A DNA stretch of 64,000 nt, taken from assembly GCA_030295235.1 (NCBI GenBank), contig AP026143.1:434001-498000 (forward strand). Reading direction: 5' to 3'. The notes under the pieces are model-generated. The model was not told where the DNA came from and made no database searches. It was given only the letters and a program-made list of their open reading frames with translations. Positions 10,934-21,172 of the stretch are shown in pieces. The stretch's first letter is position 1. Each line of letters opens with the position of its first letter. The stretch comes from Fistulifera solaris. Lineage: Eukaryota > Bacillariophyta > Bacillariophyceae > Naviculales > Stauroneidaceae. The position numbers were made by a program, and so were the translations under genes.

Positions 10934-11812
10934 GCGAGTCGATTGATTGCTTAGAGCCGAAACAATTGCGAAGGCGACAGGATAACTACCTGAACGCTAG
11001 TGGAAAACTATCATCTCTATTGATAGCTGCTTTCGCTGTGTTATGCACCAGAGCAGAGCCAACATTCGTTTCTGTGTCGCAATAAAGTACCGTCGCGATT
11101 TCTTCGCTGAACGTTGGCGCGTTAGTCGATACTGTTGCAAAGTGGAGAACGTGTGTGCACGGACGCAGGATGACGAGACGGGCAAAGCTCGGCAATCTCA
11201 TGCACAGAGTTTGACCGATAGCAGGGAAGAATTTAAACAGCTACCAGTATTGCAGTAAAGCACGAGGCCAATGTGAAACCATGCTTATATATACGGCTAA
11301 GGATGAACGGACGGTTGCGCTTAGCTTATTGAATCTTGGAGCCCGCACTTGGAATTGGAAGATTTTTTTCTTACCATGTAAAGTATCTACTCCCATCGGG
11401 AGAAGGTGCGTTAACAATTTGCAGCTGATGCGTCCTTTCGTTTTCCGGCGAAACTTTACATTACTAGCGAACGCCATTGTAAGTTCCGGTAGATATCTCT
11501 TGCCATGCAGTTGTGTTGATTCTCACGAAATAAAGATAGTCGCTGGGCAATCACGACGAAGGTCAAAATCAGTGGAGAACCAATTTTGGAGGGCGGCAAA
11601 TATGTATGGCGATTTATTGCGCTCTTCTTTTCACTTCTATTAACATTCCATTATGCGCACACAACATAGAAGATTATCCGGCGGTAAGGCTTAATAATTT
11701 ATCACGAAGTTTACTTTCTTTTCCCGCTGCAAAGTTTTGATACTAATAGACCCTTCAAAGTCGGTTCCGTACCCGATTTAACCATTGCTCAAGCTGATTG
11801 TGAATCAGTTCT
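10934..11812. other. Intergenic region, nothing recognised
   Basis: These 879 nt separate the kinase-like gene from the converging paralogue A. A 120-codon ORF at 11281-11643 (plus) has no family signature or clear coding character. No repeat or RNA gene was recognised. Confidence 0.4.
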
Positions 11813-13273
11813 TCAAGCTTCAAAAAAGATTCGTGCACAGTAAAGAAGATCATACAATGTATCGGTGTGATCTGCTAACAAAAGAGCAGTACGGTGGAAA
11901 TTGGCCAATGCGCTTTTCGCCAAGGCAGTCGCAACAAGTGATGATCGGTCTTGTAACGGCGTTAGCGCTAGATCCAGAGAGCCACGGTAGAATCGATTGA
12001 GAGCATATAATTTATCAATGTGCATCCCGTCGGTGTGAATCTCCCCGTACTCGTTTGTCACTGTGATGTATCTATTTTGAGATAGCAACCGTCGAAGATG
12101 GTAAAAGTCCGGCCCAAAATATCCCATCATATGGTCAGTCACTTTTAAGGTACGAAGGCTCTTATGTTCCTTCAGACCCTGGAACAGAAATTCCATGTTC
12201 GGATACCAATCGATAAAATCGTGACCAGAACTCAAATCAATGACTTTCAAATTGCAGCTGGAAAACGATGCTTGCAAAACTTCTTGAACGACGCAAAGAG
12301 GGACATCCGACTTGGCGGCAACGAACGAAAATTTGAATCCCAGCTCTGCAAAGTGACCAACTTCAGCAATGCGTCGAAGCAAGCGTAACACCGGCTCTGT
12401 TGGAAAGAAGTCAATGGAGTGGTCTGTCATAGACAAAGATAGTTTCTTGGGAACAATGTTCAAAGACTCCACTTTGCTTTGTGATAGGAATGGCGTCTTG
12501 ATCTCATATTCCAGGTGACCAACTTTGGTAGAAAACGGGAGAAACACAAGTTCCTCACTCAGGGGCGGTAACTCCAAATAGTCGATGACATCAAGTTGCA
12601 GTAATCGCTTCAGATTGTCGTCCGAGAATCCCGTATTATTGGTGAATCTAAGTGAACCGAAAGATGACTTGCGCCTCTCCAAAGCTTCGACAAAAGCCGT
12701 CCCACCATCTTCAAACTCACATTCCCAGAAACCAAGTTTTATCGGATGACTTCGTGTCGCTAGCGCAATAGTCTGTTTGACGGTCAAGCTAATATTTTCG
12801 AACTCTACAAGGCGTGAAGGTGCCGTCTTGAAAATATTCGTAAAACAGCGTGACCCAACGGCATGAAGCTGATAGAATAAACTATAAGACTCCATGTAAA
12901 TGAAGGGCTTCTCCTGTGCGGTTCTCTCTAAAGTCATAAAGAATGCCGCCGTTTTGGAAATTGCTTTGTCCGTAGTTCCGGTGATATGAAAAATAGGACC
13001 TTCGCAAAAGAATCTCATGGACAAGTACCTTTCATGATTAGGACGATCATTGCTTTCGCATGGCGATAAATACGTGAGGGTACCGTTGTCCCGCCAGATC
13101 GTCATACGGCAATTATATTGATAGAACTCTGCAAGATCAGTTGGCTTTCGTTGCAACCTGTAAGTTGGCGTTACGCCCCCTTCACACCAGCGCGCCACTT
13201 GCTCAGGCTTGCATAGCTTCGAAGGGATCACTCCGAGTAACAAGTTGGTGTCTTTCTTTTGTGGATTCGACAT
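11813..13273 (-). CDS. LRR-like tandem family protein, copy A
   Basis: An intact 486-residue member of the tandem family. The start is set at the ATG matching the other copies (MSNPQKKDTNLLLGVIP); the frame is open 14 codons further upstream. The N-terminal module (about 1-150) has LLLGVIPSKLCKPEQVARW, MTIWRDNGTLTYLSP and ITGTTDKAISKTAAFF. A ribonuclease-inhibitor-like LRR follows (CEFEDGGTAFVEALERRKSS, then NLKRLLQLDVIDYLELP), and a second LRR stretch (CNLKVIDLSSGHDF to LKEHKSLRTLKV). The C-terminal module has RYITVTNEYGEIHTDG, LYALNRFYRGS and a helical region (LANFHRTALLLADHTDTL). The copy ends YCARIFFEA without the basic tail found in B, C, D, E and G. Function unknown. Confidence 0.8.
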   Translation of the reverse strand: MSNPQKKDTNLLLGVIPSKLCKPEQVARWCEGGVTPTYRLQRKPTDLAEFYQYNCRMTIWRDNGTLTYLSPCESNDRPNHERYLSMRFFCEGPIFHITGTTDKAISKTAAFFMTLERTAQEKPFIYMESYSLFYQLHAVGSRCFTNIFKTAPSRLVEFENISLTVKQTIALATRSHPIKLGFWECEFEDGGTAFVEALERRKSSFGSLRFTNNTGFSDDNLKRLLQLDVIDYLELPPLSEELVFLPFSTKVGHLEYEIKTPFLSQSKVESLNIVPKKLSLSMTDHSIDFFPTEPVLRLLRRIAEVGHFAELGFKFSFVAAKSDVPLCVVQEVLQASFSSCNLKVIDLSSGHDFIDWYPNMEFLFQGLKEHKSLRTLKVTDHMMGYFGPDFYHLRRLLSQNRYITVTNEYGEIHTDGMHIDKLYALNRFYRGSLDLALTPLQDRSSLVATALAKSALANFHRTALLLADHTDTLYDLLYCARIFFEA

Positions 13274-13432
13274 GTTCGTACTGTAAATAAATGGGAGCGT
13301 GCATCGATAGGTCAAGATTTTGAAGCGTAAGATTTACTGGTGAACAAGGCTTCCTTCATGAACAAAATCCAGTCGCGGAAGATCCAGTAAACTTGATGGG
13401 TATAAATTGCAGTTATCAGTGATGCTCTCTAG

Positions 13433-14947
13433 CTAGATACATCTTCGTCGTTTCGGACGCGGATTCGTTAGGTTCGGCGAAAAATTATCAACGTCCCTAT
13501 CAAGATTACCATCGTTCTGCACTTTCTGAATAAGCTCATGTAAAGCATCTGTATGGTTTGAAAGCAAAAGCCCAGTGCGCTGGAAACTGTTCAACACCGT
13601 CAAAGCTTTCGCCACTAGCAATGGACGCTCTGATGACTGCTCTGCTACTAACGTGGCTGAATCCCTGATGAAACGGTTGAGAGAATACAGCTCATCGACC
13701 AACTTTCCATCGGAATGAACTTTGCCATCTTCGTCAGTCACCGAGATGTGTCTATTTTGTGAAATGAATTGTCGCAGAAAAGAATAATCCGGCCCAAAAG
13801 CATCCCAACCGACAACTACTTTGAGAATACGAAGTTCTTTGTGGTTTCTGATACCCTCAAACAGCATCTCCAGGTGCGACTCCCACTCCAGCTCTTCATC
13901 ATCAGTTGACAGGTCAAGAACCTTCAGGTTGCTGTTTGCAAGCACAGCTTTGATCGTTTCTGTAACAATACAGTCGGGCATGGTCATGTCACCGTCAAAG
14001 ACAAGGAATCTGATCTTTAACTCCTCGAAATGCCCCAATTCAGCAATGCGTCGAAGCATAGAAACGGCAGGTTGGATCGGGAACGGCCCATCTGTATCGC
14101 TCTTAATCATTAAAGTCAATTTCTTCGCCACAATGTGCAATGACTTGACATTGGTTTCCGAAAGCACTGACGTGCAAATATCATACTCGAGTTGATCCAG
14201 CTTTGCAGAAAAAGGGAGAAGGGATATGCTGTCATCCAAGAACGGTAATTCCAAGCGGTTTATGACGTCAAGTCGCGAGAGGCGTCGCATGTAGTCGTTG
14301 CGTAGCGGAGAGGTATTGACAAAGCTGAGTGAACCGAACGATGATTTGCGTTTCTCTAACGCATCCACGAACGCCTTGCCACCGTCTTCAAATTCACACT
14401 CCGAAAACGATAACGTCACCGGATTACTTACAGTCGCCATGGCAGCAGTCTGTTTTGCACTAAAGGTGAGGCGTTCAAAATCCAGAGCTGGCGACGGTAC
14501 ACCCTTTAATATATTTGATAAACATCGAGGACCAGCGGCACGAAAGTCAAAAGATAATTCTTGCGTTTCAATGTAAATGGTGGAGCTGTTTTCTGTCGCA
14601 TTGTGTAGCCCAAGAAAATACGCAGCTGTCTGGGCAATTGCCTTCTCCGTTTTACCAGCAATGCTCAACGTGAGACCTTTCTCTTTGAAAGTTAAGATTA
14701 GTCGTTTTTCATAAAGTGTATAATTGAAGCGACTTTCCGGAACTACAAATGTGAGCGTGGAATTGTCACGCCATATAGCAAAGGGGCCATTGTAATGGTT
14801 GAATTCTAAAAAATCGACCGGATCTCGAAGTAGTTTGTAGGTTAGCAACTCTTGCCCATCAAAACAGCGAGCCACTTGCTCCGGCTTGCGAAGATTCGGC
14901 GGTATAAGTCCGAGTGATACGCTCTTATCCTCTTTTTGTATCGACAT
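13433..14947 (-). CDS. LRR-like tandem family protein, copy B
   Basis: An intact 504-residue member starting MSIQKEDKSVSLGLIP, separated from copy A by only 159 nt. The family landmarks are all present: RKPEQVARCF, LLRDPVDFLEFNHYN, FAIWRDNSTLTFVVP, ITGKTEKAIAQ-type helix (here IAGKTEKAIAQTAAYF), CEFEDGGKAFVDALEKRKSS, NSNLKVLDLSTDDEELEW, LRRIAELGHFEELKI and RHISVTDEDGKVHSDG. It ends in the basic tail NPRPKRRRCI, a likely nuclear localisation signal. The LRR stretches alternate helix and strand as in ribonuclease-inhibitor-type repeats but only two short blocks are readable. No enzyme motif is seen. Confidence 0.8.
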   Translation of the reverse strand: MSIQKEDKSVSLGLIPPNLRKPEQVARCFDGQELLTYKLLRDPVDFLEFNHYNGPFAIWRDNSTLTFVVPESRFNYTLYEKRLILTFKEKGLTLSIAGKTEKAIAQTAAYFLGLHNATENSSTIYIETQELSFDFRAAGPRCLSNILKGVPSPALDFERLTFSAKQTAAMATVSNPVTLSFSECEFEDGGKAFVDALEKRKSSFGSLSFVNTSPLRNDYMRRLSRLDVINRLELPFLDDSISLLPFSAKLDQLEYDICTSVLSETNVKSLHIVAKKLTLMIKSDTDGPFPIQPAVSMLRRIAELGHFEELKIRFLVFDGDMTMPDCIVTETIKAVLANSNLKVLDLSTDDEELEWESHLEMLFEGIRNHKELRILKVVVGWDAFGPDYSFLRQFISQNRHISVTDEDGKVHSDGKLVDELYSLNRFIRDSATLVAEQSSERPLLVAKALTVLNSFQRTGLLLSNHTDALHELIQKVQNDGNLDRDVDNFSPNLTNPRPKRRRCI

Positions 14948-15471
14948 GTCGGTAATTGAAACACTTTATTTCTTATGTTTCTATCAATCAATAATAATGG
15001 AAGAAAATGAGCCATTGCGCTGCGATGCGGTTATTGCGGAGGGGGACTCATTCATGACTAACTCAGTCATGTTAAAGTTCGGGCTATACACTTTGGACTA
15101 TACTGGTACCTAAAAGTGCGGTACATTTAGTGGAGCAGAAATTCTGTGTGCATAATTTTCAACGTGCACCGAATTATCTGTCTTCCATGGAACAAAGCAT
15201 CATTGATCTTAGCATTAACGACCCAGCATATTTGATTACATGTTGTTTTAGCTCCTAGTGTTTTAGAGCAGTGATAACAGAGTCGTGTCCCGTGCTTTCT
15301 TGCAAGTGACGGGACAGAACTAATAATGAGGCTGACAAACTTTTACAAGACCTAATTTGAACGCTATATACTGTATTTCAAACTAATTACTCTCCTTTCA
15401 AGCTGGGGGTGCTTGAGGTTCCTGCATACTACGGTATCGACGTGATCTTCGTTGATAAGCTATAGAGTCAA
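14948..15471. other. Spacer between copies B and C
   Basis: These 524 nt hold the B promoter and the C 3' UTR. A 75-codon ORF at 14886-15113 (plus) overlaps the B start and is not convincing. Nothing else is seen. Confidence 0.4.
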
Positions 15472-16998
15472 CTAGAACCGTCTTCTTCGTTTCAGACGCT
15501 GATTCGACAACGAAGTTTTACCACCCTCATTTCCATCAAAATTATCGACTAATTGCAAGTTGTGAACCATTTCATGCAGAAGATCCGTATGCTCAGACAG
15601 TAAAAGCGCAGTGCGCTGGAAATCGCTCGATGCGCTTTTCGTCAAGGCGCTTAGCACAAGCAGCGGTCGCTCCAGTGACTGATCTGTTACAAGCGTCACC
15701 GAACCCTATAAAAGCGGTTCAAGGAATAAAGCTCATCAATTGATTTACCATCGGAATAAATGTTCCCATCTCTATCAGTCACTGTGATGTATCTGTTTTG
15801 CGAAAGGAATTGCCGAAGATACAAGAAATCGGGGCCAAAAAGTTCGTCGGCGTATCCCGATATTTTGAAAGTAAGAAGTTCCTTGTGGTCTTTTAGTCCC
15901 TGGAAAAGCGTCTCTGTATGCGATTTCCAAAACAAATCCTCGGGTTCAGAGCTCAGGTCGAGGACCGTCAAGTTCGGGTTGGCATACACAGCTCGGATAA
16001 CTTCTTGTACAACACTTCGAGGAATTTCCATTTCCTTGTCGTCAAAAAAGAACTTGACTCCCAGCTCTACAAAGTGACCGAGATCGGCAATACGCCGAAA
16101 GAAGGAGAGCATATGCTCGGTCGGAAAAGTTTGTTTGTGTTTATAGCATATAGTCAGAGATAGTTTCTTGGGCACAATGTTCAGAAACTTCAAATCGGCT
16201 TTGAATAGCGATGAAGTGTCAATTTCGTTTACAAGATGATCCAACCGTGCATAGAGAAAGGCAAAAGCGCGATTTCATCGCTAAGATCTGACAACTCCAA
16301 ACAATCTAGCACGTCAAGCTTTAAAAGGCGTTCCAGGTTGCTGTCTGTTAAGGGTGATTCATTGATAAAGCTCAGTGAACCGAACGGTGTCTTTCGCTTG
16401 GCGAGCGCGTCGACAAAAGCGGTACCGTCATCTTCAAATTCACAGTCCATGAAAGTCACATCTCCGGGATAAGGTCGTGTCGCTATTGCAACAGTCTGTT
16501 TGGCACTTAACAAGATTTGAGAGAAATCTAACATACGTGATGGTGCCGTCTCCAATAATCTGGTAAAGCATGCCGAGCGAGTCGCACGGAAATCGAGGAC
16601 GTAACCACCTGTATCCAAAATAAGACATGGCTTCTCCTCTGTCGACTGCTCCAAACTCATCCAGAATTGTGCCGTTTTGGCGATTGCCTTATCCTTACTT
16701 CCAGTGATGTGAAATGTAGGACCTTTGCTCGACAGATTCATAGACAGAAAAGTCCGACGATCAGGGAAGCCAGGTAAATTGTTATCGCGTGATATGATAA
16801 ACGTCAAAGTACCGTTGTCATGCCATACAGCAAAGGGGAATTGGTGTTGGTCAAACTCAGAGAGATCGGCCGGATCTCGAAGTAGTTTGTAGGTGGGCAA
16901 TACTTTTCCGTCGTGCCAGCGAGCCCTTTGCTCGGGCCTACAAACGTTCGAAGAAATGATATCGAGTAGCAGCGAGTATCCTGGTTTCCTGTCGACAT
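15472..16998 (-). CDS. LRR-like tandem family protein, copy C, three one-base breaks
   Basis: Family member broken in the given sequence but collinear with the intact copies throughout. It starts at the ATG matching the family (MSTGNQDT). One base is then missing near 16975-16980 before the LLLDIISSNVCRPEQRARW segment. Another is missing near 16250, between DEIALLPFSM and LDHLVNEIDTSS. A third lies in a short G run at 15704-15706, between LYSLNRFYRG and VTLVTDQSLERP. With three bases restored the protein would have 509 residues, the normal family length, ending in QRLKRRRRF. The breaks are better explained by lost bases than by decay, since no substitution stop is present. If the breaks are real, the gene is a pseudogene. 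Confidence 0.7.
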
Positions 16999-17358
16999 TT
17001 AGTGATTTGTGGTTGAAAATACCGGCGATAAACAAAGGTAACACATTGGCTGAAAACTAAAATAATGATGAAGTGAGCTGATGAATGACGCGCGACAAAA
17101 TAAAGGCGGTGCAAATGAATAATGCGGAGTAAAAATGCCGGATGAACTGTATACAAGTTTCAGTACATTCAAAGATCGCAGTGGTATAAAGAATCAACTT
17201 TAACCAGAGTTCTCCTCGTCACTCAACACACAGCGCAAAGAGCTACTCTAGCTAAGGACGTACTAGCTACTGTAATTACCAGTAAGCACTAGACTTTTCT
17301 AAAATTAATTCGAACTTATTCTAACTTTGTAAGTTTCTCTTCTAATAAAGAATTCGTC
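16999..17358. other. Spacer between copies C and D
   Basis: These 360 nt contain the presumed C promoter, including the 24-nt block at 17167-17190 shared with the D upstream region, and the 3' UTR of D. Confidence 0.5.
17167..17190 (-). promoter_or_regulatory. 24-nt block conserved upstream of copies C and D
   Basis: The plus-strand sequence follows the pattern TTCANAGATCGNAGTGGTAT plus MAAG. It lies 169 nt upstream of the C start codon. A matching block with three differences sits at the equivalent position upstream of D. Either a shared promoter element or residue of a recent duplication. Confidence 0.4.
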
Positions 17359-18885
17359 TTAAATACGTCTTCGCCGTTTCGGGTGATTCGATAGCGATAG
17401 CTTTTCTTCGACACCTTCCATTCCTTCACCATCCTGAACGAGTTCAAGTAAAAGATCTACATGGTCTGACAACAGAAGACCGATGCGTTGGAAATTGCCT
17501 GATGCGGCTTTCATCAGGGCGCTTGCCACTAACAATGATCGCTCCATTGATTGCTTTGTTGCTAAGGCGACTGAACCCCGGAAGAAGCGATTAAGCGAAC
17601 AGAGCTCATCGATCGAGCCGCCATCGGTATAAATGCTTCCATCTCCTTTCGTCACCGAGATGAATCTATTTTGAGAAAGCAGTTGCCGCAGATAAGAAAA
17701 GTTTGGCCCAAAGGCACCATCCGTATCGTGAACAAGCACTTTCAGTGTATGAAGCTTTTTGTGGTCTTTCAGACCCCGGAAAAGAGTCTCCATGTGCAGG
17801 TCCCACTCCAGCTCTCCGTCGTCGTTACACAAATCAAGAATCTCCATATCTTCGTTTGCAAGTGTAGCGCGAATCAGTTCCTGCGCAATGCAGTCGGGTA
17901 TGGTCATATCAGCATTGACAAAGATTTTAATTTTGATTTCCTTGAAATGTGCCAATTCAGCAATTCGTCGAAGAAAAGAGATCACGGGCTGTGTTGGAAA
18001 TGGTTCGTCTTTATCATCAATTTTGATCTCCACTGACAATTTCTTCGCCACGATGTTTAATGCCTCCACGTTACTTTTCGAAAGCAGCGATGTGCAAAAC
18101 TCACATTCGAGATGTTCCACTTTCATAGAAAAAGCGAGCAACTGAAGACAATTTTCCAAAACCGGTATTTCTAGGTGCCGTATCGCGTCGAGCTGGAAAA
18201 GGCGTCTCAGGTTTTCGTAACTCAGAGCCGTATCATTGATAAATCTTAGAGTTCCGAACGACGACGGTTTGCGTTTTTCGAGAGCGTCGACAAAGGCAGT
18301 GCCGTGATCTTCGAATTCACAATTAGCAAAAATTACCCGTATAGGATGAGTTTGTGTGGCTAATGCAACCGTTTGCTGTACACTCAGTTTGATTCGTTCA
18401 AAGTCCAGAAGACATGACGGTGATGCCTTGAAAAGATTCGTTAAACACCGAGACCCGGCACCTCGAAACTCATAAAAGGAAGCGCGGGCATTCAAAAAAA
18501 GATAGGGACTCGTCGTTTCTGTTGCTTTAATCAAACCGATGAAATATGCAGCAGTCTGAGCGATTGCATGGTCCGTTTTACCAGTAATGTTAAGACAAAT
18601 GTCTTCGTCGCGGAAACTTAAGTACAGTTGTTTTTCATGGTCCGGGAAGCCGGAGTAACCTTTCGGCGAAACAAACGTAATAGTCCCATTTTTCCGCCAG
18701 ATCGCAAGGCGACAATTATAGTGATTGAACTCTGACAGATCTTCTGGATCTCGCAAGAGTTCATACGCCGGCATATCTTCTACTTCGCGCCAAGCCTGAC
18801 GCCACTGAGCTTTTTGCTCGGGCTTACAAAGGTTCACCGGAATCAGTCCGAGTAACAAGCTGGTTTCGTTGTTTCGTTTCGGCAT
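17359..18885 (-). CDS. LRR-like tandem family protein, copy D
   Basis: An intact member of 508 residues from the family-type start MPKRNNETSLLLGLIP; the frame is open 16 codons upstream. Landmarks are LCKPEQKAQW, LLRDPEDLSEFNHYN, LAIWRKNGTITFVSP, ITGKTDHAIAQTAAYF, CEFEDHGTAFVDALEKRK, LRRLFQLDAIRHLEIP, LRRIAELAHFKEIKI, MEILDLCNDDGELEW and RFISVTKGDGSIYTDG. The C-terminus is SNHPKRRRRI. It differs from B mostly in the first LRR block and the loop after residue 60. It is closest in layout to copy B. Confidence 0.8.
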   Translation of the reverse strand: MPKRNNETSLLLGLIPVNLCKPEQKAQWRQAWREVEDMPAYELLRDPEDLSEFNHYNCRLAIWRKNGTITFVSPKGYSGFPDHEKQLYLSFRDEDICLNITGKTDHAIAQTAAYFIGLIKATETTSPYLFLNARASFYEFRGAGSRCLTNLFKASPSCLLDFERIKLSVQQTVALATQTHPIRVIFANCEFEDHGTAFVDALEKRKPSSFGTLRFINDTALSYENLRRLFQLDAIRHLEIPVLENCLQLLAFSMKVEHLECEFCTSLLSKSNVEALNIVAKKLSVEIKIDDKDEPFPTQPVISFLRRIAELAHFKEIKIKIFVNADMTIPDCIAQELIRATLANEDMEILDLCNDDGELEWDLHMETLFRGLKDHKKLHTLKVLVHDTDGAFGPNFSYLRQLLSQNRFISVTKGDGSIYTDGGSIDELCSLNRFFRGSVALATKQSMERSLLVASALMKAASGNFQRIGLLLSDHVDLLLELVQDGEGMEGVEEKLSLSNHPKRRRRI

Positions 18886-19282
18886 GTTAGAATGATTAGG
18901 ACTCAAAAAGTCTTTCGACCGGAAGGAAATCACCTTGGGTTTGAGAATAATAATGCGAGGCGGGTCGCGTCGACGTTCTTGGGTCGCGTCGTTATTCGTT
19001 ATAGAGGTGCAAAACGTGACGTGACGCTTACTATGACATGTTTTGTAACCTTCAGAGATCGTAGTGGTATCAAGTGAAATAGTCCGTGACTGTTAACGCT
19101 AAACTTACTGTATACAAAAGTAAGTTGAAGGCGATGCGCGGCGATGGTGAGAAAGTGAATACAAGTAGAGCGCTCCGGCCTCAACATTCTAGTCTAAAAT
19201 AGAGATAAATAAATTTATATATTCATAAATACTGCACATTTCTCATTGCAACAATCTCAACATTCGTTTCGGTGATTAAGGT
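18886..19282. other. Spacer between copies D and E
   Basis: These 397 nt hold the D promoter side with the shared block at 19051-19074 and a GTCGCGTCG direct repeat near 18963-18993. No gene is seen. Confidence 0.5.
19051..19074 (-). promoter_or_regulatory. Copy of the 24-nt upstream block (copy D)
   Basis: Same pattern as at 17167-17190, here 166 nt upstream of the D start codon. The near-identical distance supports a shared promoter position. Confidence 0.4.
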
Positions 19283-20837
19283 TCAAGTCATTCTTCTTCG
19301 TTTCCGAAGGTCATCTTGAACAGACGCCGGGACAAAGTCGTCTTCATGTAGTTCAATCACTCGAGAATACCTTATCAATTCATGCAGTGCATCGACATGA
19401 TCTGATAGCACCAGTGCAGAACGTTGGAAATCGCGCGAGGCCCTTTCCACCAAGGCGGTCGCAACCAATAATGATCTCTCGGACTCCGATGGCGCTTCTA
19501 CCACCAAATCCGTCGAACCTCGATAGAAACGGTTGAGCGAATAAAGCTCATCGACAAGTAACCCGTCCGTGTAAATGCGGCCATTGCCGTCAGTCACCGT
19601 GATGCCTCTGCTGTGGGAAAGCAATTCTCGGAGATAAGAATAATCGGGACCCAAAACGGAATCTTGCACTGATAACCTGAAAGTATTAAGTCCGGAATGG
19701 CCTTCGAGACCTTTTAGTATTGTGATCCAGTGTGGGTTCCAGGGGAGGTCGTCGTATTCGTTAGTACTCAAATCAAACACTCGTAGGTTGTCATTCGCAT
19801 TTACAGCATGAAGGAGGGCTTCTACAACAGAGGGGGGTATATTTCTCACTCTGAATTGGTCGTTATGACGGGTAAAGCCGACTTTTAGCTCCTCGACATG
19901 GCCCAAAGTAGCAACACGTCGAAAAAGGGATCGCACAATATCAGTCGGGAAGAATTCGTGCCCTTTAGGGTCTATCGTCAGCGACAGTTTCTTGGCAACA
20001 ATACCTAGAGTCCCAAGATCGGCTCCCACCAGTAAAGACGTCGCGACTTCATAGTCAAGAACGTTCACCTTTGCAGAAAAGGCGTTAAGGACGTTATACC
20101 CGTCCAGTTTAGGCAAAAGTAAACTTTCTATCACGTCGACTTGCAAGAGGCGTTTCAAATTGCTGCGTTTCAACCCCATGTAGTATATGAAACTCAATGA
20201 ACCAATGATGACCTGCGATCCACGAGTGCATCTACAAAGACGGTGCCCTCATCTTCGAATTCAGTACCACAAAATGTCAATTGCACTGGGTGAGGTCTTG
20301 TCGCCAGTACAATCGACTGCTCTTCGCTCAAAGTAAAGTCCCCAACTGTCACGGAACGGAACGGTGCAGTTTCAAATAGACCCATGAAGCACCGAACTCC
20401 GGCATTATGAAAATCTAAAAATGTAGCGCCATAAGTATCAATGGTAACAGCAGAGCTTTTCGTTGCTGGTCCCTCCAAATTCATGAAAAACGCAATTGTT
20501 TCAACCATCGCTACAAAGTCTCTTCCGGTAATACCCAAAAAGGACCTTCATCCGAAAACTTCAAAATCAAGAAGGGATCATCTTCAGTCGGAAGGTGCTC
20601 ATGTTCGCCACGTCTTCGAAAAGGTGTTAGGTATGTCAAGGTGCCATTTTCCCGCCAAATAGCCAAACGGCAATTGTAATCATTGAACTCGTCTAGGTCA
20701 ACGGGCGTCCGAAGTAGCCTGTAAGTAAGGTTAGGCGAGTCTCCTTCTTCGTACCACCGAGCGACCTGCTTCGGCAGGCAGCATTTAGATGGGATAACTC
20801 CGAGCAAGACGTTATTATTCTCGTGTTCGATCGACAT
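19283..20837 (-). CDS. LRR-like tandem family protein, copy E, two homopolymer breaks
   Basis: Family member starting MSIEHENNNVLLGVIP. Two single-base losses interrupt it. One is in an A5 run (plus strand) at 20537-20541, between KFSDEGPF and GITGRDFVAMVETI. The other is at the AA at 20204-20205, between DALVDRRSS and SLSFIYYMGLKRSN. With both restored the protein has 518 residues with all family landmarks: YRLLRTPVDLDEFNDYN, LAIWRENGTLTYLTP, EFEDEGTVFVDALVDRRSS, LRVFDLSTNEYDDLPW, RGITVTDGNGRIYTDG and LYSLNRFYRGSTDL. The tail is LRKRRRMT. The long open frame upstream of the chosen start (to 21101) is hydrophobic and not family-like. Confidence 0.7.
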
Positions 20838-21172
20838 TCTTCTAAAAATGAAATGCAAGCAAGTTAATAACAAAGAGAACACGAGAAGAAAATAGATTCT
20901 GCAGGAGTTCGCAGCATTTTGCGGTCGATGCGATCCAGAGAACCGGACGGTCAAAGACAGTACCGTACTCAGGTACAAAAAAGTCAGGTTCAATAGAATA
21001 AGCAGCTCGAAGTTCAAATCTTTACGACCTTTTCCGTCCGAAATCGTCGCATTTCTTTCTGCATTGTGTGTTACATTCGTCATGTAATTGCATTGAATCA
21101 TTAAGGGAAGAAAACCTTAGACTGATCGTCTTAATTTCCATAAAAACGGTCACTTTTCTCCAAGACTGCATT
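20838..21172. other. Spacer between copies E and F
   Basis: 335 nt with the E promoter. An open frame continues in from E, but it has no homology to other copies. Nothing else is seen. Confidence 0.4.

Noticed and set aside
11281-11643. 120-codon plus-strand ORF
   Set aside because: No start context, domain or codon pattern supports it, and it lies in a region with no other sign of coding.
20838-21101. Upstream extension of copy E as a signal or TM leader
   Set aside because: No other copy has it, and the ATG at 20837 aligns with the start of all other copies.
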